A stretch of 64,000 nucleotides of DNA, taken from contig NZ_NIWT01000001.1 of assembly GCF_002236115.1 (NCBI RefSeq), positions 372,001 to 436,000 on the forward strand, in the 5' to 3' direction. A program made the translations under genes and the position numbers. The notes beneath the pieces are model-generated. The model did not search any database and was not told where the DNA came from. It saw nothing but the letters and a program-made list of their open reading frames with translations. Shown in pieces: positions 17,525 to 26,723 of this stretch. Origin of the DNA: Pseudomonas jessenii (lineage in GTDB: Bacteria; Pseudomonadota; Gammaproteobacteria; Pseudomonadales; Pseudomonadaceae). How positions within the stretch are numbered: position 1 is the first letter of the stretch; every line of letters begins with the position of its first letter.

Positions 17525-17565
17525 CAGCTCCGTCGCTACTGCCGATTTCTGATCGCGCAGCTTTT

Positions 17566-17605
17566 GCGCCGGGTTGTACGCGTGTACACACCGGCGCCTT
17601 TTTTT
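17566..17605 (+). terminator. Intrinsic terminator inside the gene cluster
   Basis: GCGCCGG (17566-17572) pairs with CCGGCGC (17591-17597). An inner TGTAC/GTACA stem closes on a GCGT loop, with a two-by-two mismatch between the stems. The stem is followed directly by CTTTTTTT. It sits between the DUF1329 gene and the YCF48-like gene, so it should act as a partial or full stop after the DUF1302-DUF1329 pair. Confidence 0.85.
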
Positions 17606-17619
17606 CATGAGGGCGCCAT

Positions 17620-18696
17620 ATGGGCTCCTGCAACAAGACAAACGCGCTTCTCGCGCTGGGCACGCTGCTGGCGTTGCTGCAGGGCGGCGTGCAGGCATCG
17701 ACCTATGTCGATGTGCTCGATCTGCCCGCCCAATCCAGTGCATTGGTGCAGCGCAGCCCCTTGCTAGCCATTACCCATGCCGGACAGCGTCTGGTCACGG
17801 TGGGGCAGCGCGGGCACATTCTCTATTCCGATGATGCCGGCCTGCGCTGGCAGCAGGCTGCAGTACCGGTCAGCTCCGATCTCACGGCGGTGAGTTTTCC
17901 TTCGGCAACCCAAGGCTGGGCGGTCGGCAATGACGGTGTGGTGCTGCACAGCAGCGATGCCGGCGTCACCTGGAGCAAGCAGCTCGATGGCCGGCAGATC
18001 GGCGAGTTGATGCTCAAACACTACAGCGCCTTGGCCAATGCCGAGCCGCAGAACGAGCAATGGCCGCTGCTGGCAGCCGAAGGCCGGCGGCTGATCGAGG
18101 AGGGCGCCGACAAACCATTGCTCGACGTCTGGTTCGCCAGCGACAAGCTCGGTTATGCGGTCGGGGTATTCAACCTGATCCTGCGTACCGAAGACGGTGG
18201 AAAGAACTGGGTCCCGTTCCAGGACCGCACCGACAACCCGCAAGGGTTTCACCTCAATGCGATCACCTCCACAGGCGATGCGCTCTACATCGCCGGCGAA
18301 CAAGGCCTGCTGCTCAAATGGGATGACGCCCGCCAGCGTTTCATGGCACTGCAGACACCTTATCAAGGCAGCTTTTTCGGTGTGGTCGGCCAGCCTGGCG
18401 AAGTCCTCGCCTATGGCCTGCGCGGTCATGTGTTTCGCAGCGCCGATGGCGGGCTCACCTGGACCCGGCTCGACAGTGGCCTGCAAGTCAGCATCACCGC
18501 TGCCACGCTGGACGCCGACGGCCATTTCCGGTTGTTCACCCAGGCCGGGCACATGCTCTTGAGCCGAGGGGGCAATGCCCCGCTGCAATTGATACCGCAG
18601 GCCCAACAGACACCGGTAGCCGGAGCCGCATTGGCCGCCAATGGTGCGCTGGTGTTGGTCGGTGGCCGGGGTGTGCGTACGCTGCCTGTCGAATAA
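17620..18696 (+). CDS. YCF48/HCF136-like beta-propeller protein, exported
   Basis: The 358-residue protein has a signal peptide (to about residue 27) and repeated propeller blades. The blades have the pattern G-x-ILYSDDAGLRW, GVVLHSSDAGVTW, LILRTEDGGKNW and HVFRSADGGLTW, each Asp-box-like. This is the Ycf48-like fold first known from photosystem assembly. In proteobacteria such genes sit directly before MMPL/RND transporter genes, as here, and probably encode an accessory factor for the transporter. The ATG at 17620 follows TGAGGG. The gene starts just past a strong terminator, and 28 bp separate its end from the transporter gene. Confidence 0.85.
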   Translation: MGSCNKTNALLALGTLLALLQGGVQASTYVDVLDLPAQSSALVQRSPLLAITHAGQRLVTVGQRGHILYSDDAGLRWQQAAVPVSSDLTAVSFPSATQGWAVGNDGVVLHSSDAGVTWSKQLDGRQIGELMLKHYSALANAEPQNEQWPLLAAEGRRLIEEGADKPLLDVWFASDKLGYAVGVFNLILRTEDGGKNWVPFQDRTDNPQGFHLNAITSTGDALYIAGEQGLLLKWDDARQRFMALQTPYQGSFFGVVGQPGEVLAYGLRGHVFRSADGGLTWTRLDSGLQVSITAATLDADGHFRLFTQAGHMLLSRGGNAPLQLIPQAQQTPVAGAALAANGALVLVGGRGVRTLPVE

Positions 18697-18724
18697 TTAA
18701 AAGAATCAGAGTGAGTACCTAGAC

Positions 18725-21235
18725 ATGGGCAATTTGAAACAAGACACCATGCCGGTGATCCGCGAACTGCTGGACTTCGACCGGCGCTCCGGCAATCTGC
18801 TGGAGCGGCTGGTGTTCAATCATCGCCCGCTGTTCATGCTGCTGATGGCGCTGGCTACGGTGGTGCTGGGTTACATGGCCGTGACGCGCCTGGAACTGCG
18901 TCCCAGCTTCGAAAAGATGATTCCGCAGAGCCAGCCCTACATCCAGAATTACCTGGAGAACCGCCAGTCGCTGCGCGGTCTGGGCAACTCGGTGCGGGTG
19001 GTGGTGGAAAACACCCAGGGCGACATCTTCGATCCGCACTACCTGACGGTTCTCAAACAGGTCAATGACGAACTGTTTCTCATGCAGGGCGTCGATCGTG
19101 CCTGGATGAAATCGTTGTGGAGTTCGGCTGTGCGCTGGACCGAAGTCACCGAACAAGGCTTCCAGGGCGGCCCGGTGATGCCTGACAGTTATCAGGGTTC
19201 TGCATCGGACATTGAGCAACTGCGCCAGAACATCAACCGTGCCGGTATCGTCGGCAGCCTGGTAGCCAGTGATTTCAAGTCGAGCATGCTCATCGTGCCA
19301 CTGCTGGACAAGGCCTCTGCCACTGGCCAGAGCATCAACTACCACGAATTTTCCCGGCTGCTCGAAGAGCGCTTGCGCGACAAGATCGAGTTCGCCAGCG
19401 GCACCTTGCACAAGGCTGGGGAGGAGGGCACGGGCAAGTACAAGGTTCGGATCATCGGTTTCGCCAAACTGATGGGCGACCTGATCGACGGCCTCATTCA
19501 AGTGATTATGTTCTTCGGCCTGGCGGTCGTCACTTCGCTGGTCATCATCTACGCCTACACCCGTTGCGTGCGCAGCACCCTGCTGGTGGTTGGCTGTTCG
19601 CTGGTCGCGGTGGTCTGGCAACTGGGCATCGTCGCCTGGCTCGGTTACGCCATCGATCCGTACTCGGTGCTGGTGCCGTTCCTGATCTTCGCCATCGGCG
19701 TGTCCCACGCGGCGCAGAAGATGAACGGCATCATGCAGGACATCGCTCGTGGCACCCACAAGCTGATCGCCGCACGCTACACCTTCCGCCGTCTGTTCAT
19801 CGCTGGCGTCACCGCGTTGCTGGCCGATGCTGTGGGCTTTGCGGTGCTGATGCTGATCGATATCCCGGTGATCCAGGACCTGGCGATCACCGCCAGCATC
19901 GGCGTCGCGGTGCTGATCTTCACCTCGCTGTTGCTGATGCCGGTGGCGCTGTCCTATGTCGGTGTGGGCGCGAAAGCCGCCGAGCGTGCGCTGAAAATCG
20001 ACAACCGCGCCGAACACCACAAAGGCTTCGGCAAACTGTGGGACTTGCTCGACCGTTTCACCACGCGCAAGTGGGCCACCGGCACCGTGCTGGTGGCGCT
20101 GTTGCTGGGTGTCGGTGGTTTCGTGGTCAGCCTGCAACTGAAAATAGGTGACCTCGACAGCGGTGCGCCGGAGCTGCGCGCGGACTCGCGCTATAACCGC
20201 GACAACGCCTACATCACCAGCCACTACGCGCTGTCCAGCGATCAGTTTGCAGTGATGATCAAGACCGCGCCGGAAGGCTGCCTGGACTACAAGACCCTGG
20301 TGCTCGCCGACCGCCTGGCCTGGAAGCTGCAACAGCATCCGGGAGTGCAGACCACCGTGTCCTTGGTCAATGCAATACGGCAGATCACCGCCGGCACCTA
20401 CGAAGGTAACCCCAAGCTCAACAACATTCAGCGCAACCAGAACGTGTTGAACTACGCCGCCCAGCAAGCCTCGGTCAATGCCCCGGAGCTGTTCAATACC
20501 GACTGCTCGCTGATGCCGGTGATCACCTTCCTCAAGGATCACAAGGCTGAAACCCTCGATGCCGTGGTGGCCATCGCCGACCAGTTCGCCAAGGAAAACA
20601 GCAGCGACGATCGCCAGTTCCTGCTCGCCGCCGGTACCGCCGGGATCGAGGCCGCGACCAACATCGTGGTGCGCGAAGCCAACCGCACCATGCTGCTGTA
20701 CGTGTATGCGGCGGTGACGCTGTTCTGCCTGATCACCTTCCGCAGCTGGCGCGCCACGCTGGTGGCGCTGTTGCCGCTGGTGCTGACCTCGATCCTCTGC
20801 GAGGCCTTGATGGTGGCCATGGGCATTGGCGTGAAAGTCGCGACCTTGCCGGTCATCGCCCTCGGGGTGGGGATCGGTGTGGACTACGCCTTGTACCTGC
20901 TCAGCGTGCAACTGCAGTACCAACGCCAGGGCCTGTCGCTGTCGGATGCCTACCGCAATGCCGTGGCCTTCACCGGCCGGGTGGTGGGACTGGTGGGCAT
21001 CACCCTGGCGGCCGGCGTGGTGTGCTGGGTCTGGTCACCCATCAAGTTCCAGGCCGACATGGGCATCCTGCTGACCTTCATGTTCCTGTGGAACATGCTC
21101 GGGGCGTTGATCCTGATTCCGGCGCTGTCGTATTTCCTTCTGAACGGCGATCGGCGCCGCAAGGAAACGGTTGTCCCGCAAGGTCAAGTCGTAGCCCTCA
21201 AGCCTCACTACTCTGTCGGCAATGGCAAATCCTGA
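18725..21235 (+). CDS. MMPL/RND-family transporter
   Basis: The 836-residue inner-membrane protein has two similar halves. Each has a transmembrane helix, a large periplasmic domain and a bundle of five helices, as in MmpL/RND exporters. The segment VIALGVGIGVDYALYLL in the second half is the typical helix carrying the Asp of the proton relay, and FAIGVSHAAQKMN is its counterpart in the first half. It is linked to DUF1302, DUF1329 and YCF48-like genes and is probably a mover of hydrophobic substrates or membrane lipids. The direction of transport cannot be told from sequence. Confidence 0.88.
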   Translation: MGNLKQDTMPVIRELLDFDRRSGNLLERLVFNHRPLFMLLMALATVVLGYMAVTRLELRPSFEKMIPQSQPYIQNYLENRQSLRGLGNSVRVVVENTQGDIFDPHYLTVLKQVNDELFLMQGVDRAWMKSLWSSAVRWTEVTEQGFQGGPVMPDSYQGSASDIEQLRQNINRAGIVGSLVASDFKSSMLIVPLLDKASATGQSINYHEFSRLLEERLRDKIEFASGTLHKAGEEGTGKYKVRIIGFAKLMGDLIDGLIQVIMFFGLAVVTSLVIIYAYTRCVRSTLLVVGCSLVAVVWQLGIVAWLGYAIDPYSVLVPFLIFAIGVSHAAQKMNGIMQDIARGTHKLIAARYTFRRLFIAGVTALLADAVGFAVLMLIDIPVIQDLAITASIGVAVLIFTSLLLMPVALSYVGVGAKAAERALKIDNRAEHHKGFGKLWDLLDRFTTRKWATGTVLVALLLGVGGFVVSLQLKIGDLDSGAPELRADSRYNRDNAYITSHYALSSDQFAVMIKTAPEGCLDYKTLVLADRLAWKLQQHPGVQTTVSLVNAIRQITAGTYEGNPKLNNIQRNQNVLNYAAQQASVNAPELFNTDCSLMPVITFLKDHKAETLDAVVAIADQFAKENSSDDRQFLLAAGTAGIEAATNIVVREANRTMLLYVYAAVTLFCLITFRSWRATLVALLPLVLTSILCEALMVAMGIGVKVATLPVIALGVGIGVDYALYLLSVQLQYQRQGLSLSDAYRNAVAFTGRVVGLVGITLAAGVVCWVWSPIKFQADMGILLTFMFLWNMLGALILIPALSYFLLNGDRRRKETVVPQGQVVALKPHYSVGNGKS

Positions 21236-21272
21236 ATGTGTACTGTCCAATTTCCAAGCGAGCGATTTCATC

Positions 21273-23051
21273 ATGGCTGACTACAAAGCACCCCTGCGCG
21301 ATATGCGCTTCGTTCTCAATGAAGTGTTCGAAGTTTCCAGGCTTTGGGCGCAACTGCCAGCCCTGGCCAACGTGGTGGACGAAGACACCGCCAGCGCTAT
21401 TCTCGAAGAAGCCGGCAAAGCCATCGCCGGTACCATTGCCCCGCTTAACCGCAGCGGCGACGAAGAAGGCTGCTCCTGGATCGACGGCGCGGTGCAAACC
21501 CCGAGGGGCTTCCCCGAGGCCTACCAGGCCTACGCCGCTGGCGGCTGGACCAGCGTCGGTGGCGACGACCGGTTCGGTGGCATGGGCATGCCCAAGGTAA
21601 TTACCGCCCAGGTCGAAGAGATGCTTAATTCGGCCAACCTGTCATTCGGCCTGTATCCGATGCTGACCGCCGGCGCCTGCCTGTCGATCAATGCCCATGG
21701 CAGCGAAGCGCTGAAAGCGACCTACCTTCCGAACATGTATGCCGGTGTCTGGGCCGGTTCCATGTGCTTGACCGAGCCACACGCCGGTACCGACCTGGGC
21801 ATTATCCGCACCAGGGCCGAGCCACAAGCCGACGGCAGCTACAAGGTCAGCGGCACCAAGATCTTCATCACCGGCGGTGAGCACGACCTCACCGAAAACA
21901 TCATTCACCTGGTGTTGGCCAGACTGCCGGATGCTCCGCCAGGTCCCAAAGGCATTTCGCTGTTCCTGGTGCCGAAACTCATGGTCGATGCCAACGGCGC
22001 GTTGGGTGAACGCAACAGCCTGTCCTGCGGTTCGATCGAGCACAAGATGGGCATCAAGGCCTCGGCCACCTGTGTGATGAATTTCGACGGCGCCACCGGT
22101 TACATCATCGATGCGCCGAACAAAGGCCTGGCGGCGATGTTCACCATGATGAACTACGAACGCCTGGGCGTCGGGATCCAGGGCCTGTCCCTCGGTGAAC
22201 GCTCCTATCAGAACGCCGTCGAATACGCCCGCGACCGAATCCAGAGCCGTGCGCCAACCGGCCCGGTCGACCCGGACAAGGTCGCCGATCCGATCATCGT
22301 GCACCCGGACGTGCGCCGCATGTTGCTGACCATGAAAGCGTTGAACGAAGGCGGTCGCGCGTTCTCCAGCTACGTAGCCCTGCAACTCGATAGCGCAAAA
22401 TACAGCGAAGATGCCGTCAGCCGCCAACGCGCGCAAGAACGGGTGGTTCTGCTGACGCCGGTGGCCAAGGCGTTCCTCACCGATATGGGCCTGGAAACCA
22501 CGGTGCACGGACAGCAGATCTTCGGCGGTCACGGTTTTATCCGTGAGTGGGGTCAGGAACAGCTGATCCGCGACTGCCGCATCACCCAGATCTACGAAGG
22601 CACCAACGGTATCCAGGCACTCGACCTGCTGGGTCGTAAAGTGCTCGGTAGCGGCGGGGCGTACTACAACCTGTTCGCTGACGAAATTCGACAATTTACC
22701 GCAACGGCCAGCGCTGACCTGGCCGAGTTCACCAGGCCGCTGAACGATGCCGTGAAGACCCTCGACGAACTGACCGCGTGGTTGCTCGATCGGGCGAAAT
22801 CCAACCCGAATGAAATCGGCGCGGCGTCAGTCGAATACCTACACGTATTCGGCTATACCGCTTACGCGTACATGTGGGCGCTGATGTCACGTACCGCGCT
22901 GTTGAGGCAGGACCAGGACGTCTTTTACCGGACCAAACTGGGGACTGCGCGCTTCTTCTTCGCTCGTCTGTTGCCTCGGGTCCACTCCTTGGCCGCTTCG
23001 GTCAAGGCCGGTAGCGAAAGCCTGTACCTGCTGGATGCCGATCAATTCTGA
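21273..23051 (+). CDS. Acyl-CoA dehydrogenase
   Basis: The 592-residue flavoprotein starts MADYKAPLRDMRFVLNEVF, the usual opening of the long Pseudomonas acyl-CoA dehydrogenases. It contains CLTEPHAGTDLG (FAD/substrate region) and QIYEGTNGIQALDL, whose Glu is the expected catalytic base. It should introduce the first double bond in beta-oxidation of an acyl-CoA. The open frame extends 17 codons upstream to overlap the transporter gene, but the homologous start is the ATG at 21273. It links the transport genes to CoA-dependent catabolism together with the ligase at 7796. Confidence 0.93.
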   Translation: MADYKAPLRDMRFVLNEVFEVSRLWAQLPALANVVDEDTASAILEEAGKAIAGTIAPLNRSGDEEGCSWIDGAVQTPRGFPEAYQAYAAGGWTSVGGDDRFGGMGMPKVITAQVEEMLNSANLSFGLYPMLTAGACLSINAHGSEALKATYLPNMYAGVWAGSMCLTEPHAGTDLGIIRTRAEPQADGSYKVSGTKIFITGGEHDLTENIIHLVLARLPDAPPGPKGISLFLVPKLMVDANGALGERNSLSCGSIEHKMGIKASATCVMNFDGATGYIIDAPNKGLAAMFTMMNYERLGVGIQGLSLGERSYQNAVEYARDRIQSRAPTGPVDPDKVADPIIVHPDVRRMLLTMKALNEGGRAFSSYVALQLDSAKYSEDAVSRQRAQERVVLLTPVAKAFLTDMGLETTVHGQQIFGGHGFIREWGQEQLIRDCRITQIYEGTNGIQALDLLGRKVLGSGGAYYNLFADEIRQFTATASADLAEFTRPLNDAVKTLDELTAWLLDRAKSNPNEIGAASVEYLHVFGYTAYAYMWALMSRTALLRQDQDVFYRTKLGTARFFFARLLPRVHSLAASVKAGSESLYLLDADQF

Positions 23052-23088
23052 CATGGCGAACGAATCAATCAAATTTCAAGGAAACCCC

Positions 23089-23823
23089 ATGAACGTTTTA
23101 ATCGTGCATGCCCATCCCGAGCCGAAATCCTTTACCGCTGCGCTGCGCGACCAAGCGGTAGAGACCTTGCAGGCGCAAGGACATCAGGTCCAGGTATCCG
23201 ACCTGTACGCGATGAACTGGAACCCGGTGGCCAGTGCCGAGGACTTCTGCGTCAGAGAGAATCCCGAGTATCTGGTTTACGCACTCGAACAACGACGCAA
23301 CTGCAAAGAGCAGACGCTCGCCGCCGATATCCAGCAAGAGCTGGACAAGCTCTTGTGGGCGGACCTGCTGATCCTCAACTTTCCGATCTACTGGTTCTCG
23401 ACGCCGGCCATCCTCAAGGGCTGGATTGATCGGGTTCTGGTGTCCGGCATCTGCTATGGCGGTAAACGGTTCTACGACCAGGGCGGTCTGAGCGGTAAAA
23501 AAGCACTGGTGACTGTTACGTTGGGCGGGCGCGAACATATGTTCGGCGAGGGTGCGATCCATGGTCCCCTGGAAGACATGTTGCGCCCGCTCTTGCGCGG
23601 GACGTTGGCCTATGTCGGGTTGGAGGTGCTGAAGCCTTTTGTCGGTTGGCATGTGCCGTACATCAGTGCTGAAGCTCGACAGGATTTTTTGCTCAGCTAT
23701 CGCCAACGCCTGGAGCATATCGATGCTGATGAACCCATGGAGTACCCAAACTTGAGCCAATTCGATGATCAGCTTTATCCCGTCGAACCCATTTCCGTAA
23801 AACCGGACACCTACTCCTTGTGA
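23089..23823 (+). CDS. NAD(P)H:quinone oxidoreductase, flavodoxin-2 family
   Basis: The 244-residue protein begins MNVLIVHAHPEPKSFTAAL, the FMN-phosphate loop of the NQO1/MdaB-like flavodoxin-2 family. NFPIYWFSTPAILKGWIDRV forms the isoalloxazine-binding region. Such enzymes reduce quinones or related electron acceptors with NAD(P)H in the cytosol. AAGGAAA lies just before the ATG at 23089; an upstream in-frame ATG overlaps the dehydrogenase gene and lacks such a site. It is the last gene of the rightward set. A role in redox steps of the same pathway, or in protection from quinones, is plausible but unproven. Confidence 0.88.
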   Translation: MNVLIVHAHPEPKSFTAALRDQAVETLQAQGHQVQVSDLYAMNWNPVASAEDFCVRENPEYLVYALEQRRNCKEQTLAADIQQELDKLLWADLLILNFPIYWFSTPAILKGWIDRVLVSGICYGGKRFYDQGGLSGKKALVTVTLGGREHMFGEGAIHGPLEDMLRPLLRGTLAYVGLEVLKPFVGWHVPYISAEARQDFLLSYRQRLEHIDADEPMEYPNLSQFDDQLYPVEPISVKPDTYSL

Positions 23824-24032
23824 TGCCTTGGGCCTGACTCTCTGAAGAGACGCGGTTTTCCCCTTGATCAAGCTGAATCCACAGCCAGAAGCCGTCATTC
23901 AGTATCTCGCGCACCCGGCATCCAGGCCTGGAACTGCAGTCATCGCTGAACTAGGCTTTGCTGTGTTCTTCTGGATGCACGGTCTTGGCCATCTTGGCAA
24001 GTCAGGCGAAAGCAACGCGTGGAGCTCTGATC

Positions 24033-25580
24033 ATGTTGGGAGCGAGCGATCTGGTAACACACCGTACTCCTACACGATCAACGCTGATCATCCACGCCGT
24101 TGCGGCGCTCGTATTCGCTCTTTTCACCGGCCCGACCCATGCCGCAGCCGAGGCAGAGTCGTCCCCCCAGGCACCGCCGCGTGAGCAACTCACTATCTCG
24201 ACCGAGGGCGTACCGTGGACCGGAGATCTCGACGGGATGATCGATCGACGGGTCATCCGGGTCCTGACGGTCTACAGCAAGACTTTTTATTTTGTCGATA
24301 GGGGAGTCCAACGCGGTACGACTTACGACTTTTTTCGCGTATTCGAGGAGGATCTGAACAAGAAACTGGCCAAGGATAAAAAGCTGAAGAGCAAGGCTCT
24401 GAAAGTGCGGGTGGTGTTCATTCCTGTCGCTCGGGATGAACTGCTGCCGGCGCTGACTGCCGGCAGGGGCGATATTGCGGCGTCTAACCTCACCGTGACT
24501 GAGGAGCGCAGGACGCTGGTTGATTTTTCCTCGCCGATCTATCGCAACGTCAGCGAAGTAGTGGTATCCGGTCCAGACTCACTCGCGGTGGCCAACGTGG
24601 ACGAGTTAGCGGGAAAGGTGGTCTTCGTTCGCAAGTCCTCCAGTTATTACGAGAGCCTGATGTCCCTCAACCAGCGCTTCGCCAACGAGAAAAAACCTGC
24701 GGTCATTCTCAAGGAGGCACCGGAGGCTTTGGAGGATGAGGATTTGATCGAGATGCTGAGCGCCGGCATGATTCCCCTCATCGTCGTGGACAAGCACAAA
24801 GCGGACTTCTGGAAGAAAGTGTTCCCAGATATCACGGTGCATGACGAGGTCACCTTACGCACCGGCGGCGAAATTGCCTGGGCGATGCGCAAGGGCAGTC
24901 CGCAGCTCCAGGCCGCTACCAACGATTTCATTGCTCGCCACGGCCAAGGGAGCACAGCCGGGAACATGATCCTGACGCGTTACTTGAAAAACGAAAAATA
25001 TGTGAAGGACTCTGTCTCCGAGTCCGAACGCAAGAAATTTATCGAATTGATTCAGTACTTCCAGCAGTACGGGGACAAATACGATGTGGACTGGTTACTG
25101 ATGGCCGCCCAGGGGTACCAGGAATCTCAACTGAATCAGGCAGCCAAGAGCAAGGTGGGCGCCATTGGCGTCATGCAGGTCATGCCCGCCACCGGCAAGG
25201 AACTTGGCGTCGGCAACATTGCTGAAGTCGAGCCAAACATTAACGCCGGGATCAAGTACATGCGTTGGATGATCGACCAGTACTATGACAAGGAGCCCAT
25301 GACCAAACTGGACAAGGCCCTGTTCGCCTTCGCTTCCTACAATGCAGGGGCGGGCAGAATTTCCAAACTTCGCAAAGAGGCCGCCAAGCGAGGACTGGAT
25401 CCGAACGTCTGGTTCCATAACGTTGAGTATGTTGTCGCCGAGAAGATCGGTGCGGAGACGGTGACCTACGTCAGTAATATCTACAAGTACTTCATTGCCT
25501 ACCAATTGATCATGCAAGCCAATGCGGCGAAAGGTGAGGCTGCGCAGAAGTTCAAAGACCAGAGCAAAGAGGCTCCTTGA
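24033..25580 (+). CDS. MltF-like lytic murein transglycosylase (solute-binding domain plus SLT domain)
   Basis: The 515-residue exported protein has a signal peptide ending near THAAAEA. A periplasmic solute-binding-type domain follows (about residues 60-300, with GRGDIAASNLTVTEERR). The C-terminal SLT lysozyme-like domain has the catalytic Glu in QGYQESQLNQ and the motifs GAIGVMQVMPATG and ASYNAGAGRI. This is the MltF architecture: the enzyme cleaves peptidoglycan glycan strands and leaves 1,6-anhydro ends. GGAG eight bases before the ATG at 24033 supports this start. The second SLT-like lipoprotein gene at 25846 is close downstream. Confidence 0.9.
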   Translation: MLGASDLVTHRTPTRSTLIIHAVAALVFALFTGPTHAAAEAESSPQAPPREQLTISTEGVPWTGDLDGMIDRRVIRVLTVYSKTFYFVDRGVQRGTTYDFFRVFEEDLNKKLAKDKKLKSKALKVRVVFIPVARDELLPALTAGRGDIAASNLTVTEERRTLVDFSSPIYRNVSEVVVSGPDSLAVANVDELAGKVVFVRKSSSYYESLMSLNQRFANEKKPAVILKEAPEALEDEDLIEMLSAGMIPLIVVDKHKADFWKKVFPDITVHDEVTLRTGGEIAWAMRKGSPQLQAATNDFIARHGQGSTAGNMILTRYLKNEKYVKDSVSESERKKFIELIQYFQQYGDKYDVDWLLMAAQGYQESQLNQAAKSKVGAIGVMQVMPATGKELGVGNIAEVEPNINAGIKYMRWMIDQYYDKEPMTKLDKALFAFASYNAGAGRISKLRKEAAKRGLDPNVWFHNVEYVVAEKIGAETVTYVSNIYKYFIAYQLIMQANAAKGEAAQKFKDQSKEAP

Positions 25581-25845
25581 CGTATCAATGTGCTCCAAAA
25601 GATCGCTCGATACAGCATCGAACTGAATATCTGCATCACCCACGTTTCCGTGGACCGCATTGAATGGCAATAAGGCGCAGCAAGAGCAGATAGCCTGCGT
25701 GCAATAGGGACTTACAAAGAAGCCTCTCGATAAGGGTGACGCGATCAAGCTGGATGTCTTCTGACGTTTTTGCCTGCACCTGCCTGACTCAGGCGCCTTG
25801 CAGTAAACGGAGGGTACCTTATGCCCTTATTTTTGAGGGTAATGA

Positions 25846-26451
25846 ATGAAACAAGGACAGGTTCTGCTGTTGGCTTTGTTGATGCTGTTTTTAACGGGGT
25901 GCACGACTACGCCGCCAAAAGACCAAGGCAATCTCTGCAGTATTTACCGTGAGTATCCCGACTGGTATGAGGATTCGCTGCAAATGCAGAGTGAATATGG
26001 GACGCCTCTGCATGTGGCCATGGCGATCATGAAGCAGGAAAGCAGTTACGTGGCGGACGCATTGCCGCCTCGTGACTACCTGCTCTGGGTGATCCCCTGG
26101 GGGCGAGTCAGTTCGGCCTACGGTTATGCGCAGGCTCAAGACCCGGTGTGGGGTGAGTACAAGGACAATACGGGCAACGGTGGTTCGCGTGACAGTTTTG
26201 ACGACGCGATCATGTTTATCGGTTGGTACACCACTGGCACCCAACGTCAGCTCGGAATCTCCAAATGGGACACCTACAATCAGTACCTGGCCTATCACGA
26301 GGGGCGTGGGGGCTTTAGCCGCAATACCTATCGCAGTAAACCCTGGCTGATGCAGGTTGCCCAGAAAGTGCAAAAGCAGTCAGAGATTTACAACGCTCAA
26401 CTTAAAGTGTGTCGCCAAGAGTTGGAAGATGATCGTAGCGGGTGGTTTTAA
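25846..26451 (+). CDS. SLT-domain lipoprotein (lysozyme-like fold)
   Basis: The 201-residue protein has a lipoprotein signal with lipobox LTGC (Cys19), so it should be anchored to a membrane after signal peptidase II cleavage. The mature part has AIMKQESSYV, matching the catalytic Glu motif of SLT transglycosylases, and SAYGYAQAQ in the position of the family's YGxxQ block. It probably trims peptidoglycan. It is separated by 265 bp from the MltF-like gene, so it may have its own promoter. Activity is inferred from motifs only. Confidence 0.8.
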   Translation: MKQGQVLLLALLMLFLTGCTTTPPKDQGNLCSIYREYPDWYEDSLQMQSEYGTPLHVAMAIMKQESSYVADALPPRDYLLWVIPWGRVSSAYGYAQAQDPVWGEYKDNTGNGGSRDSFDDAIMFIGWYTTGTQRQLGISKWDTYNQYLAYHEGRGGFSRNTYRSKPWLMQVAQKVQKQSEIYNAQLKVCRQELEDDRSGWF

Positions 26452-26461
26452 CGCATTTACG

Positions 26462-26497
26462 AAAAAAACCCCGCATCTCCTGGGGGAAGATGCGGGG
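26462..26497 (-). terminator. Intrinsic terminator of a leftward small transcript
   Basis: CCCCGCATC (26469-26477) pairs with GATGCGGGG (26489-26497). On the minus strand the stem is followed by seven T residues. It begins eight bases after the stop of the 31-codon frame at 26505-26600 and faces the lipoprotein gene from the other side. Confidence 0.85.
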
Positions 26498-26504
26498 AAA
26501 AGTA

Positions 26505-26600
26505 TTACACATGGTGAGGAAGGTCGGCCTCCTCGAAAGCAGACTGGCTGTATTCGAAGCGTCCGTTAAAGGTGTCACCTGTAAACCTCACCTTGGCCAA
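26505..26600 (-). CDS. Very small protein (31 aa), copy A of a duplicated small gene
   Basis: A TTG-started frame of 31 codons is preceded by GAGGGGG and stops eight bases before a strong terminator. Its product contains AFEEADLP, which matches AFAEADFP of the frameshifted copy B at 26900-27107. The leader sequences of both copies are also alike. Compared with copy B it stops early, so it is either a shortened version or the decayed remnant of a longer gene. No known function is recognised. Confidence 0.5.
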   Translation of the reverse strand: MAKVRFTGDTFNGRFEYSQSAFEEADLPHHV

Positions 26601-26640
26601 CGCCCCCTCGACGCATATTTAAAGCCGAGGGAGAGGGGCG
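26601..26640 (-). promoter_or_regulatory. Leader hairpin that can bury the ribosome binding site of copy A
   Basis: On the minus strand CCCTCG pairs with CGAGGG around a loop containing CTTTAAATATG. The 3' arm is the GAGGGGG just before the TTG start. The loop sequence is nearly the same in the copy B leader, while the stem bases differ yet still pair. Confidence 0.45.
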
Positions 26641-26723
26641 AGCGAAATCAATAATTATCAAAGACAGATTAATAAATACGGATATGACGTCGTGGATAGC
26701 CTCTCGGTGATGGCGTCGCGAGG

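Noticed and set aside
18719..20923. 734-codon leftward frame opposite the MMPL transporter gene
   Set aside because: His/Gln-rich low-complexity translation typical of the antisense of GC-rich genes; the plus strand codes for a full transporter.
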